Shown piece by piece: positions 36,401 through 48,189 of a DNA stretch of 64,000 nt. The stretch comes from Trema orientale (lineage: Eukaryota > Streptophyta > Magnoliopsida > Rosales > Cannabaceae), in the NCBI GenBank assembly GCA_002914845.1, contig JXTC01000092.1:861332-925331 (forward strand), written 5' to 3'. The position numbers and the translations under genes were made by a program. Every line of letters begins with the position of its first letter. Position 1 is the first letter of the stretch. The notes below the pieces were generated by a model. That model searched no databases and had not been told where the DNA came from. It worked only from the letters and a program-made list of their open reading frames with translations.

Positions 36401-37629
36401 GCACTTTAGTTAAAAGTACTTTTATTTATTTTTTTTTTTATGAAAACTTTAATTAAAAGTCTTGCCAAACGCGTATAACGAAACATTTAATACTCTTACA
36501 TATATCTTGTTTTATAATGGCACATAAGAATCGACCTCAATTTGATAAGGTGAAGATTTTTGTCATGATATGAAGATATATATATATATATATGTATTTG
36601 AGATGATTTGATCTCTCTAAATTATTAACGTACGTAGAACGAAAACTAGATCTCTTTAAAAAGCAAAATAAAACGTATATATGTACATGTGAAATATTAT
36701 AAATACCTTCATGTTATATTTCGCATTATTTATTATAAATCCTCTCTAAGACTAATTAAGCTATGGATCAGGTTTTATTTAGACTTCTCGTTCAAACAGA
36801 AAGTATAATTAAAGCTTAAAATAGTTATGAAGAGTTAACTATCACTAACATATTCCAACATGCACATGTATGTATGTTATGAACAAGATATTTATATCTA
36901 TATATAATGTCGTAGTTAGTAATACATAAAAAATTACCGGCAATAAAAAACTTAATCTGCAATAAACTCTTATATGTATATATATAATATAGTTATTGTA
37001 AATTTCTCATTAAGCAAACTAGAAGTCTTTTAAAAAACTAGATTTTTTTGAAGTATCTTTTTTCGTAATAGATCTATTTTTAAAACTCTTAGGTAATATA
37101 CATTTTTAGGTTATAATTTTTGCCTTTCAAGCGTGGCCAAGCTTAACTTAATATAATTAGAAGTTTTGTACTGAAAACTTCTTAAATTAAAGATAAATCT
37201 TTTCTCTATAAGTGCTCTTCAAGAAAAAGACTATTTTACAAACGCCTATAACAATTTACCTGCTAATGCATCAAGAAGAGTGGACTTGCCACAGCCTGAA
37301 GGACCCATTATGGCCAAGAGCTCTCCTGGCTTAGCATAACCCGTTACTCCTTGGAGGATCGGTTTGCTTTTGTTCTTTTCGGTGGAAACAGTCACCCACA
37401 GATCCTCCCATGTCACGAAAAGTCCCTGATGATCTTCTGGAAGCCGAGTTTGGTCAAAAGCGGCGGAATTCGAACTCTGGCGATTTGGATTCCTACTCGC
37501 TATTTCCATCTCTACTGCTCCTGTAATTTCTAAGCTGCTAAAGGTGCTGTTCTCACCAATTGTTTGTTCAATATTATTTTTGTTATGTTGGAGATCATAA
37601 TGATTGGAAGGATGAAGAATAGAGGCCAT
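30426..37629 (-). CDS. ABCG (WBC) half-size ABC transporter, ABCG1-like, 8 exons, 724 aa
   Basis: Membrane exporter with one ATP-binding domain followed by six membrane helices; such half-transporters work as dimers. Exons on minus: 37629-37260, 35869-35790, 34761-34258, 32900-32808, 32666-32529, 32148-31951, 31684-31598, 31130-30426. All use GT/AG, all phases fit, total 2,175 bp. Residues 1-75 are polar. Walker [10 protein letters not shown] is at 109-117, Q-loop Q155, signature LSGGQ 220-224, Walker B LLFLDE 240-245, H-loop H286. Helices lie in exons 6 ([17 protein letters not shown]), 7 ([17 protein letters not shown]) and 8 (four; [19 protein letters not shown] last). The ends FEGLVFPGK and [19 protein letters not shown] resemble the dicot 'ABCG1-like' group with tobacco WBC1 and petunia ABCG1 (volatile export), near the cuticle-lipid ABCG11 group. 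Substrate is not provable here. The exon 6 acceptor (32149) is the least certain junction. Confidence 0.93.
35245..35449 (+). mobile_element. tRNA-derived SINE in ABCG intron 2 (antisense to the gene)
   Basis: The head contains RNA polymerase III internal promoter boxes: A box TAGCTCAAGTGG (35257-35268) and B box GGTTCGAGTC (35302-35311). The body ends in TTTTT followed by about 18-19 A residues (35432-35450). It is bracketed by a 16-bp target duplication, acactattcattcacc, at 35229-35244 and 35450-35465. Long duplications of this kind result from LINE-dependent insertion. Length is about 200 bp. It lies between exons 2 and 3 on the strand opposite to the gene and leaves both splice sites intact. 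Confidence 0.92.
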
Positions 37630-37732
37630 GTGGTATTATTATGGGAATCAGAGAGAAAAGAAGGACCAAAGGAAAAAGAAGACTTTTCCAGTTTTGTATG
37701 TTGGTTTGTAAAGTTACCGAAGCCCTAGCAAA

Positions 37733-37739
37733 CTATATA
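37733..37739 (-). promoter_or_regulatory. Candidate TATA box of the ABCG gene
   Basis: On minus, TATATAG lies about 104 bp upstream of the ATG at 37629. A start of transcription some 30 bp downstream would give a leader of roughly 70 bp. This rests on position and sequence only. The surrounding DNA is A+T-rich, so chance matches are common. Confidence 0.45.
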
Positions 37740-40700
37740 TCATGAAGTAAGGATTATAAAAAAATATATATGTGGAGACCCATGTGTTCCATATGTCCGA
37801 TAGTATTGATATATTTTAATCAACTAATAATTGGTTTCAATCTAAATGTTTATGTTGTACAATCATGAATTAAATAATAGATTTTAATCAATTGAGGATC
37901 TTACTATTGATATTCAGACAAATTAGCCTAATTAGTAGTATACTCGTCACTTTTAAGGATAATCTTAAAGAATGGGACGAAAAGTTCTTCTATTCTAATT
38001 TCACCGTCCCATTCCTGCCCCACGAATCACGCCATATCAATTTATAGTCTCAAAATTTATTAGAAAACTCAGACAGCGTCTCTTACAGTTTCCTGCATGC
38101 TAAACAAAACTTGCTTTTTCGATCATGTCCTGCAAATGACACTAGACAAGACCACCATTAATTTTCAATAATTTTGTATGATATATAGGTCCAGCCTATA
38201 TAAGATAATATTATATTTGCTTGCATATCCTGTATTCACTGGGAAGGAATCTAATTATAAACAAGAGAAGTTCTTCCTTATAATTATTTTCTGCTTTTTT
38301 TTTTTCATCTGACTGAAAATAATTTTATTGGTTAGGTTCTATATTAATTACTTTGCTCAGAAGCAAACTTAATTGTGGAACAAAATAACAAAGATATCAA
38401 CCAAATTCCAGATTTGGAAATTTATTTAGGTCAATAAAATATGTGTAATTGAACAAAAGGGGTACTGGGATTGGAAAAGATTTGCCAAATTTAATTTAAA
38501 GAAGTTTAATTCGATCGTACTTGAGAAAGAGTACTTTCAAGAATTTGTGTGATTGAACTTTTAACAAAAATTGAGAAGAGAAAAGGGTGCTAACTTAATT
38601 AGTTGGGGTTCTTGATTTTCTTTCTTTAAAAATTTTGTTGGTTAAAAAAAATTTCAATTAGTAAGAAATGTTAGAGAGTTGAGAGTGCAATCCATTTCAA
38701 CGTCCATTAAAAAGATAAAAAGGTAATTACGCTCGAGTGATTTTACTAAGGAACATGGAAATTTGTATTGTGGAAGTACACTTTCATAAAATCAACATAT
38801 ATTGTCCAATTAACATATTGTCCAATTAACATCAAAGAATTATGAGAAAATACAAAGCAGAGTATACAAATTTAACGTGGTTCAATCAATATTGTCTATG
38901 TTCATAGGACACAATTAAGAATATTATCTTCACTAAATCAGGAAAATCGTCATATAATTGTCAGTTACTAACCAGTGCAAATATTTCATGCCCGTACCCA
39001 CATATTTATTCCGCATGCACCAAAAGACCATCATGGTATGAACCCTTTCAATTATCTTTTATAAGACTTAAAATATTTTTAATAGATAAAATAGTATTAA
39101 CAAACTAAGACTTTAAATTTAGTTAAACAAAGACTTCACAAATATATACAAGACTCTAAATACGAGTTAAGCACTATCAGCACATAAGACTCATAATTAA
39201 AATGATAAAGAAACCTATACAAAACAATTCGGATGGATGATTTTCATCCAACGGAATGTGGCTCATTGGCATTCTTCTTTGTTTCTTTTCTGAATCCTTG
39301 TTTAGCTTCTTATTACGAGCACCATTGGTCTGCCCTCTAGTCTTGTTCTCTTTCTCTCGCTCTTTTTTTTTTCCTATATATTTTGTCCCTTCTAATGCAT
39401 GTGGATGTGGGTTAAACTATTCAATGCCCGCTCAAGGCAATGATACATAACGTCATACCCTTGAGGCAAGAGATTCATTTTTTGTAAGAGTAGTACACAT
39501 TTATTGAATACGAAGTAACCTACCTGTTTTTTTTTTTTTTAACATGAATAGTATCCACACCTATCTCTAATGTTGAGGTTTAAAGTCTAATTCTACCTAT
39601 CCAACGTAAAAAAAAAAAAAAAAAGTTTAAATTTTGTCAAATAACAATTATATTTAAAGTATATATAACAATGTTTTCCAAGTTATTTAACCTACTACGA
39701 TTTTAAATCACAATAGTTAGTAAAAGAATTAGGGGTAAATTTGGGAGTTCACAGTAAGAATTGATGTAAATCTAACTAACCAATTAAAACAAACGGTTGT
39801 AGGTAAAAATTAGGAGTGTTAATAAGAAATGGCCTTTTCTACGATAAATTTAAAACTGGCACTTTCTTACACCTATTTAATAAATGATTATTTTTCAATT
39901 TTATTTTGATAAACAGCCGTTTTTAGTTGATCTATTTTTTTATAAAATAAATCAATTTTTTAAAAAGTAATTCAACTTTAAAAAATAGATCAATATATTT
40001 TGATATATTAAATAAAGAAAATCAATTTTAGAAAAAGTAAATCAATGTTTTGAAAAAATAAATCAATGTTTTTAAAAAATAAATCAATTTTCAAAAAATA
40101 AATCAACATATTTTAATATATTAAATACGAAAAAGAGCTATTTGTAAAATATTTTTCAAAATTCGGACACTTTTTAATAATGTTGAAAAAAGGCGATTTG
40201 AAAACTATAGCCCAATTTCGGCCATTTGGCTAAAAACTCAAAAGTTAAAGCACGGAAAATGTGACAGCCAAATTTCTTCCTCCATATTTATTTACTAGCT
40301 AGTCTGTACTTGTCGAACTCAAGTCTTACGTATACTATTTATATGTATGAACAAGGTGCACGATGATTGTTAAAATTTAGATTTCTATAAAATCAACTTA
40401 GTTTTAGAGGTCTTAAGATACATGGATGTTACTGTATAAAACTAGAAATGAACATAGTTAAAGAAATTAATCTTGTGTGAACGTTCAATGACCTTACTCG
40501 GTAGCGCTTTTTTTTTTTTTTTTTTTTTCCTCTTTTGGATTAACCGGACTACCTTATAGCATAGAAAATGGGTCAATCTAGTCATATTCCAACTATGTTG
40601 GCACTTATCTAGAGTAACCGGAAAGCACTACACTAAAAGGCAAGAATACAAAAAGTTTACTACTAGGAAAAAAACACAAAAGAAGACACATGGAAAGGAA

Positions 40701-40917
40701 GACGCTAGCGACACCTGAGTATGTCTCATTAAATCACATCTTGATAAAAATATAAGCGGGAAAAATCCAGAAAGAAAAAGTATACACATCCAACCAAGAT
40801 TATTAAAACAAACCATATCGGCATATTGACAATCCACTGCAAAAGTAGAAAGAGCATCTTTAAAAGTATTTCTTTCTCAATAAATGTGTGAAACTCGAAA
40901 ATGTTTTGTGAGGGTTG
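37740..40917. other. ABCG upstream region, A+T-rich; no other gene
   Basis: About 3.2 kb between the ABCG promoter area and the next retrotransposon. It contains a 16-bp tandem duplication (ATATTGTCCAATTAAC at 38799-38814 and 38815-38830), several long T or A homopolymers (39528, 39609, 40510) and the degenerate minisatellite at 39925-40130. A block around 38870-38930 (AACGTGGTTCAATC) resembles LTR debris but has no boundaries. No open frame has recognisable similarity. Confidence 0.45.
39925..40130. repeat. Degenerate A+T-rich minisatellite, about 22-26 bp unit
   Basis: Repeated blocks of AAAATAAATCAATTTT type (variants AAAAGTAATTCAACTTT, AAAATAGATCAATATAT, AAAAATAAATCAATGTTTT) follow one another. 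Longer units end with TTTTGATATATTAAATA / TTTTAATATATTAAATA near 39992 and 40112. No gene overlaps it. Confidence 0.65.
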
Positions 40918-42409
40918 TGTTGGGCTATTTATAGCACGCAAACCGCAAGTATGTGGGTCGCAATAAATTATAATATAGATAATAACAGAGTATCATTCCC
41001 ACGGAGAGTATTTGATTCACAAAGTGGTAATTACTAACCGAAACTAGTTTCTAATTTATTCAAACAATAATAATTGATTGTTTTAGGTAAGAATCAAAAT
41101 ATAAATAATAATATAAAATGCAAGAATTAAAATCGAAACAAAGTAAATAAAGTTTGTTCTAAAAGCAATGATAAGGAACCTAGGGATGCAATCTACTCTC
41201 TAACTCCTCTAACTACTAATTTTCCTTATAATTCAATCATCCATTTAGAGTTAGTAATTGAGAATTCAAATATATTCACAAACTCCTTTCTAAGACATAA
41301 GCGAAAACGGCTAGCCAAGCTATTATGTTACTCGTAACATAAATTGACTAGATTTATTTAGTTTGGTTATTCTCACACAAAGGTTGCACAAGTTACATTG
41401 GTATATTCCTATCCTATGCAAACTCATCCCATATTAGGTGATCTTATGTTGTTCTACCTATGTCTAAACTTAAATTTCTCTTCCCAAGTTCACATAGGTT
41501 TCACGACACAACTCTATTTAATGGCCAAGAAAATAGATGCATTAAGCTCAAGACAGAACAACCAACTCAACAATAGATATCAAGAACAATTGAGGAAAAC
41601 AGAGTAATTGGATTATATTAGAGGTTCAATTACCTCCCTAAAAATCAAGTTTAGCTCATGTTCATATAAAATGAATCACAACAAATATAATAAAATTTAT
41701 ACATATTCATTTGTAGAAAATAGACGAGAAAGACAAGAGCAAGAGGAAAGAAAAACTCTTTTGAAACTTCTAATCTGATTTCTTGGGCTTGAATCTCCTC
41801 CTTTGTATTGTTTCTCCCTTAGAAATGCTCTAAAAACCCTTGGTTGCTGTGGTTTTTTTCGACTTCCTCAGATGAGTGAAAGAGGAGTTAAATAGATGAT
41901 GTTCACGAATCAAATCTGGGATTTTTTTGCAACCTATTCTGCACTTTTTGACACTGCGGCGCCAAATTGGTACTACGACACCAAAACTGGCAGAACAATG
42001 GCACTGTAGTGCAAATTATAGTGTTGCAGTGCCATAAGATCGAGGTTGTGGCGCCACAAATTTGGGGCTACAACCACACGGTTTTAGGGCTGCGACCTCA
42101 TGGTTTTAGGGACGTAGCCCATGGTTTTGGGGCTGCGGTGCCAAATTTTCTGTATTGTGGTAGCGAACTGCCTCACTTCTATCTTTACTTTAAAAGCTCT
42201 TTCACTGGTCTCTTCTCATCACTGTACAAGTTTGTCACCAAAAAGTCTTGATTTATCTCTAATTTAGCTCTGAAAAATAACATTCTTCACCAAATGATGC
42301 CTCACCTGAAATATGCATCAAAAATAATAAAACAAATAAAAAGAGCTAAAAAATGAGCAATTCTTATGCCCGAGAGGATAGTAAAGATAAGTGTAAGATA
42401 CACTTATCA
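40918..42409 (-). mobile_element. 3' LTR of the minus gypsy element
   Basis: TGTTGGGCTATTTATAGC to GATACACTTATCA on plus. Read on minus it opens with TGATAAGTGTATCTTACACT, a short hairpin, and contains the family blocks (AATTGCTCATTTTTTAGCTC, CAGGTGAGGCATC, TTGCGACCCACATACTTGCGG). A motif island rich in TGGCRC/GTGCCA lies at 41955-42165. Length 1,492 bp. The matching PPT-like stretch on minus is TATAGGGGAAT just outside at 42410-42420. Confidence 0.82.
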
Positions 42410-44399
42410 AATTCCCCTATACTCAAGTAAAAGTTCATCCTTGAGCTAAAACAAAAGAAAGAATAAGCAGGAAATGACAAAACGTGATATGTCAATACAA
42501 CATAAAAGCAAAATCTAGACAAAACTAACGAAGCTTTTGAATGAGGTCAACCTTGTCTCAAAACTTTCTGAAAAATTTATAACTCGAGGAAAACTAAAAG
42601 AATCGTAAAAGTTTAGATTTTCAATTCTCCTAGTGCTTTCTCTCTGTTTTTATTCTTAGTGTGTGTGTGCTAGTTGCTTACATTTAACCCTTACACTCAG
42701 ATCACCGTATGCAGACTTAGGTTACACAATCAAAGTCCTCTCATTAAACGTGATGTAGTCATCTCATAAGCCCGCGTTTCATGCCACTCTCTACTAATAT
42801 AGGACAACACTAAATTGAAGAATAATAGGTATTTAAATGGCTTGTAACGCAAGGCTTGGGTATGGGTACATGGAATGGTAGTCCTTTTGGCTTAGTTCGC
42901 ACCACGAATGCCCTCTGCTCAATGAATACAATTCTCTCAAGCATACCACAATAATTTTCCCCAAACTTGATTTTGACCCATTTTCATGTTTTCTTTGTCT
43001 AACCCCTTTATTCATCCTGAGAATCCATTTAACGACTACACACTACAAATGTTTTTTTTTTTTTTTAACAATCAACTACCAATTTAAGATAGCTAAACTT
43101 CATCCTTCAAAAAGACTTCCCTTCTTCGTTCTCCATAAACCTTTCACTCTTCACCAAAAGTTCACAATTCACTTTCATGCATGTACAGTATAAAGAGAGG
43201 TAGTTTGAGAATGTATTTATTGGTAAGAAAAGTTTATGGGGCTCAAAAAATGAAACGACTGAGTAATAGGCTCAATGGGGGAGACTAATGACATTAAATT
43301 TACTCGTAGGCTTGAAAAGCTCAACCGGTCTAAAATGGCCTATATCATTTCTTCAATTTTCATACTACCTAAGATTTCGCCTCGATTGACAATTAAATAG
43401 GTTCCAAGATGACATGAAAATAAAAATTTTCTAAGCCATAAAGCTACTCCAAGCAATTCGAGGCTAAATGCTCACAACTACGTGTAAAATGTGTTTAAGA
43501 GTTGTTCACAAAGTAAAACCACAAAAGATTTAAGCACACAAATAGTCATAGTACTAAATATTTCCAAAGAGTTATTTCACACATACTCTTAATCAAATCA
43601 TCGATAGTGAACCCCCATCAAAAACTCCAAACAATACACATTTATACAACCAGAAAAAAGATAAACAAGTAGTATGAAAGAAAAAACTGAACAAACTAAA
43701 ATAAAACAAACGGAACAGTCTAAAAATTTAACCAATTAACATACTTTCGAAGATAAAATAGGCAAGCACTAGAAAATCCCCCCAAACTTAATGTGTGCAT
43801 TGTCCCGAATACACTAAACATAAATAATAAGGAGTAAGTCCTTACTTAAATGGGGGCTACTCAGTTGGTCTCCAACGTGTTGTGGTTGCCAAGGTGATTG
43901 CTCTCAGCCGACGTTGGTGGTGGCGGCAGTGGCTGGAAATGAGCAATTGTTTTTATTTTTATTTTTTTTTAGGGTAGCGTCGCCGCACCGAACTGGCACT
44001 ACAATGCCACCACCTGGTCTGGTGGCCAATTTGTTTTTGGTGCCGTAGTGCCATTATGACAGTCTGAGGTGCCAAAATGATAGCAATACGTGGCATCGCG
44101 GTGCCAAAAGTGACGCTGCGGCGCCAACACCTGGGCAACTAGCAAAATTCGGCACTATAGTGCCATTCTGTAGCACTGCAGCATCAAATCTCTGTTGGTG
44201 GCACTCCAAAGTGGCACTGGAGCGCCAAATTGAGCTGCTGAGGAGCCAAAATGACAACAACTCTTTAATTTCTTTGCAATTAAGCCTCACCACTTACACC
44301 TTCATCACTTTGTCTTCAACACAATCACAACATAAGGACTTCAAAACATGCTTCTTTCTTTATTAACTTAATAAGCTTAGGTTGCCTCCCAAGTAGCAC
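42410..44399 (-). mobile_element. 3' spacer of the minus gypsy element
   Basis: Non-coding. On minus it carries GGGACAATGCACACATTAAG followed by TTTGGGGGG (near 43810-43785), the same signal as at 46909-46930 in the plus element, then a long A+T-rich spacer up to the PPT. A second island of GGCGCC/GTGCC-type motifs sits at 43978-44235, directly after the end of pol, at the same relative position as 46552-46740 in the plus copy. Confidence 0.7.
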
Positions 44400-44685
44400 T
44401 TGTTTAATGTCCCTAGCTTGACATTGTCACTCCTCAATAAGGATCGATCAAGGCAAAGGATGATATAGCTCGATCAAGCTCTCCTCCTAAGTATTCCATG
44501 AGCCTTTAAACATTCACATTGACTCTTCTAGTTGGGTTCTTATTTTCTACCTTAATTTACTACATAGAGACACATTAGTCTCTTTAAATGGTCCTGACCA
44601 TCTTGACTTAAGCTTGTCCTGGAAGAGTTTTAAGCGAGATGTACCAAGCACACCCCTTGGTCCCGACTCAAATGATGATCACCAT
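44400..44685 (-). pseudogene. Integrase C-terminal remnant of the minus gypsy element
   Basis: Minus 44685-44400 is colinear with plus 46138-46400. It holds the decayed C-terminal block of Athila/Tat integrase (equivalent of the KLFPGK-SRW-GPF region), the YLGG-type end, and the conserved trailer CAAGCTAGGGACATTAAACA with CTACTTGGGAGGCAACC (44418-44369). It is cut at 44685 by the plus element. It is too short and too frame-shifted to be functional. Confidence 0.7.
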
Positions 44686-44992
44686 TGATAGGTGTATTTT
44701 ACACCTATCATTACTATCCTTTCGAGCTTAGGAATTGCTCGTCTTTGAGCTCTTTTTACGTATTTTGTTATTTTTGATGTTTGTTTCAGGTGAGAAGTCA
44801 TTAAGAGGAGAATTCCGACTTTTCAAGAGAAACCGAGGCTAAACAACACAATTTCGATCGTTTGCGAGCAAAGACGGACGAATGATATCTTAGCAGTTAT
44901 TTGTAGTAGCGCCAGACTAGGAGAAACTCAGCAGAATTAGACACTGCGGCAGCGCCAAAAGTTCCAGAGAGCAGGCATTGCAGTGCCATTTC
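44686..44992 (+). mobile_element. Truncated 5' LTR of the plus gypsy element
   Basis: The first about 307 bp match the start of the 3' LTR at 48190 (AATTGCTCGTCTTTGAGCTC, AGGAGAATTCCGACTTTTCA, CGATCGTTTGCGAGCAAAGA). Then, near GCCATTTCTGTG, the sequence passes directly into gag coding sequence (NEGKEHCNAIILRSGK). Its opening 25 bp form a perfect hairpin with a 10-bp stem. Confidence 0.8.
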
Positions 44993-44994
44993 TG

Positions 44995-46130
44995 TGAAAT
45001 GAAGGCAAGGAGCATTGTAATGCCATCATATTGAGAAGTGGGAAGGAGTTAGTGAAAAATGTTGAGAAGCCTACTTCATCATTCCAGCCAATTGTTGAAG
45101 AAGCTATTGAGAAAGAGCCAACCAAAAAGAATAATAGAGAGAAGCCAATCAAAGAGATGAACATTGATAGTCCCTCAACATCACTATTAAAGCCATATCC
45201 ATACAATCCACCACTGCTTTTTCCTCAATGCTTCCAAAAGGAGAAATTAGACCAACAATTTTTCAAGTTCTTGGACGTGTTCAAGCACCTGTACATCAAC
45301 ATTCCATTCACTGAAGCACTTGAGCAAATGCCGAGCTATGCCAAGTTCATGAAGGAGATCCTCTCTAACAAAAGGAGATTGAGGGAATATGAGACCATCG
45401 CTCTCACGGAGGAGTGTAGTGCCATTCTCCAAAACAAGCTTCCTCTTAAGCTTGAGGATCCGTGAAGCTTCAACATTCCTTGCACTATTGGCAACTACTT
45501 TTTTGGTAAGGCGTTATGTGATTTCGGGGCGAGTGTCAATTTGATGCCATTCTCTGTGTTTAGAAAACTTGGTTTGGGTGAAGCAAGGCCTACAACAGCT
45601 ACGCTCTAATTTGCGGATCAGTCTGTCAAATATCCAAGAGGAATCATTGAGAATGTGCTTGTGAAAGTAGAAAAGTTATTCTTCCCAACTGATTTCATTG
45701 TTCTTGGCATGGAGGAAGATGAAAATCTTCTACTTTTCCTTGGACAACCATTCTTAGCAACCGCGAGGGCGGTTATTGATGTGTATAAAGGAGAAGTTAC
45801 TAGGCGGTGGAAGACCAAGTTATATCCCTCAATGTGTTTAAGGAGGTGGACTCTCCTAGTGATATTGATGACTGCTACAAAGTAGATTTGGTGGAGGAAA
45901 ACATTGAAGACAATGCACTGAAAGAAGCTCCATCGATCAGTCATGAAGTCTTTATCATTCATCACGTTGATAAAGAGGTAAAGAAGAATCTAGGGAGCAC
46001 CAATGTTGTAGAAGCTCCACAGAATCTCTCTAAGTCCAATCCTCCGACTAAAGTCTTAGAGAAGCCACTCTCCCTTTCCAACCACCAAAAGCCTTACAAG
46101 AAGGATACGAGCAAGATTAGAATGAAGAAG
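44995..46130 (+). pseudogene. gag C-terminus and aspartic protease of the plus gypsy element
   Basis: Gag C-terminal signature HCNAIILRSGKEL opens the piece. There follow an acidic/lysine linker (EEAIEKEPTKKNNREKPI), YPYNPPLLFPQCFQKEKLDQ, FLDVFKHLYINIPFTEALEQ, MPSYAKFMKEILSNKR and LPLKLEDP, with a TGA at 45463-45465. The protease region reads [20 protein letters not shown] (lineage form usually CDLGAS), [19 protein letters not shown], then an in-frame TAG near 45608, FADQSVKYPRGIIENVLVKV, FFPTDFIVLGMEED and LFLGQPFLATARAVIDV. A one-base deletion near 45805 shifts the frame before EDQVISLNVFKEVDSPSDID. The piece ends LSNHQKPYKKDTSKIRMKKK, which fuses directly to the integrase end. The related minus copy lacks the frameshift. 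Confidence 0.8.
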
Positions 46131-46302
46131 AAAAGATGTGGTGATCATCATTTTGAACCGGGACTAAGAGCTGTGCTTGGTTCATCTTGTCGAAAAATCT
46201 TCCCAGGCAAGGTCAAGTCAAGATGGTTGGGGCAATCCATAAGGACTAATGTGTCTACATATGGTGCAAGTAGAAGACTTAAGGTGAATGTTTAGAAGCT
46301 GA
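46130..46302 (+). pseudogene. Integrase C-terminal remnant fused to gag-pro in the plus element
   Basis: HHFEPGLRAVL, then CRKIFPGKVKSRWLGQ, then NVSTYGA and LKVNV and a stop correspond to the integrase C-terminus of Athila/Tat elements (the FPGK-SRW-GPF region and KVNG motif), partly decayed. It directly follows the protease-linker, so the entire RT, RNase H and integrase zinc-finger/core are missing. The next bases carry KLKEYLGG and a trailer CTACTTGGGAGGCAACCC (46405-46422). Confidence 0.75.
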
Positions 46303-48189
46303 AGGAGTACCTAGGAGGGGCACTCCATTGAGCTAAATCACCCATTGCTTCACCCAATCCTCCATAAAGAGTAGCCATGTCAAGCTAGGGATGTTAAACA
46401 AGTGCTACTTGGGAGGCAACCCAAGAATGGGAATAAAAAGGGAAGCATGTTTTTGAAGTTCTTTCGTGGTGATTGTGTTGAAGACAAAATTATGAAGGTG
46501 TTGGTGAAGGGGCTTGATTAAAGAAGATTTGAAGATAATGGTCATTTTAGCACCCCAGGAGCTCAATTTGGCGCTCCAGTGCCACTCTGAGGAGCTACAA
46601 ATAGAGACATAGCACCCCAGTGCCAATTTTCCCAGGCAGTGGCGCCCAGGCACCATTTTTTCGCGCTGCGGCACCACTGCCCCAAAAAAAAAAAAAAAAC
46701 TTTTCAAATTTTTTTCCAGGCTTTGGCGCCCCAGCTCCAATTTAAGGGGGGGGGGGGGAAACTTGCTCTTCTGTGGTACTACTGCCGCTACCACCATCAG
46801 CTGAACGTGACCAACTAGCCGACTACTGCACCTTGGAGACTGAGCAGCCTCGATCAGGTAACTGCTTATTCCTCCTTGTTATTTCATATTTAGTGTATTT
46901 GGGACAATGCACACTTTAAGTTTGGGGGGAGTTTCTAGTACTTACCTATTTCGTCTTCGACAACATTTTAATTGGTTAAACTGTTAAACTATTTTTCTTT
47001 ATTTTATTTAAGTTTATTGAGTGTTTTTCTTTCATTCTTAGTATGTGCTTACTTTTTGTTTAGTTGTTTGATTGTGTGTTGTTTGAGAGCTTTTGACAGA
47101 GGTTAGCGGTCAATGATATTTTTGTGAGTTTGTGTGAAATAACTCTTTAGAAACATTTAGTATCATGGCTGTTTGTGTGCTTAATCTTTTGTGGTTTTGC
47201 GTAGAGAACAACTCTTGAACACATTTTGCACATAGTGTGAGCGTTTAGCTTTGAATTACTTAGAGTAGTTTTATTCTTGTGGCTTAAAAAAATATTTAGT
47301 TTCATGTCATCTTAGAACCTGTTCGATTGTCAATCAAGGCGAAATCCTAGATAGCATAAAAATCGAAGAAATGACGTAGGCCATTTTGGACTGGTTGAGC
47401 CTTTCAAGCCTGCCCATTAACTGTAATATCCTTAGTCACCCTATTTGAGCCAAATTTCTTAGCCTTTTCGATTTATTTTGAGCCCAATAAACTCCTCTTA
47501 CTGACAATACGTCACTTCACACTATAGATGCATGGAAGTAAATTATGAGCTTGTGGTGAAGTGTGAGAATGGTTGTGAAAGATGAGAAATCTTTTTCTAG
47601 GAAGAAGTTTAGCTACCAATTGGTAGTTAATTGTTAAAAAAAAAAAAAAATTGAAAAATTGGTCAAAAAACTAAGTTTAGGGGAAATTGTTGTGGTATGC
47701 TTGAGAGAATTGTATTCATTGAGGAAAAAGGGCATCTATGGTGTGAATTAGCCTAATTGATACCATTCCATCCACCCATACTCAAGCCTCACATTAAGAG
47801 CCGATTAAAGACCTATTAATCTTTGATTTAGTGCTATTCTACATTAATGGAGATTGACATGAAAAACGAGCTTATGAGATGACTATTTTACTTTTATTGA
47901 GACAGTTCTTAGTATGTATTCTAAGTCTGCATAAAGCAATCTGAGTACGAAGGGTTAAATGTGAACAACTATTACACACATGAAAAGAGTTGACAATAAA
48001 GTGAAACTGCTAGCAGAATTGAAATTCTAAGCTGTTGTGATGCTTTTAGTTTCCTTTGAGTTATAGTTATTTTAGAGAGTTTTAAGACAAAGTTAGCCTC
48101 ATTCAAAAGCTTCGATTATGTGTTTTAATTTTTATTGTGTGTTATTCTTGTTTTTCTATTTGTTGTTTTGGCTCGAGGACGAGTTGGGT
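46303..48189 (+). mobile_element. 3' trailer, motif island and spacer of the plus gypsy element
   Basis: Trailer GTCAAGCTAGGGATG...GGGAGGCAACCC (46379-46422), then an island of GGCGCC/CCAGTGCCA-type motifs at 46552-46740 broken by a homopolymer of A (46684-46699) and one of 14 G (46746-46759). Next come GGGACAATGCACACTTTAAG with TTTGGGGGG at 46909-46930 and a long spacer that ends with GGCTCGAGGACGAGTTGGG (48171-48188) at the 3' LTR. No protein was recognised. Confidence 0.68.

Noticed and set aside
41398..41607. 69-codon plus frame
   Set aside because: Antisense to the LTR of the minus gypsy element and without similarity.
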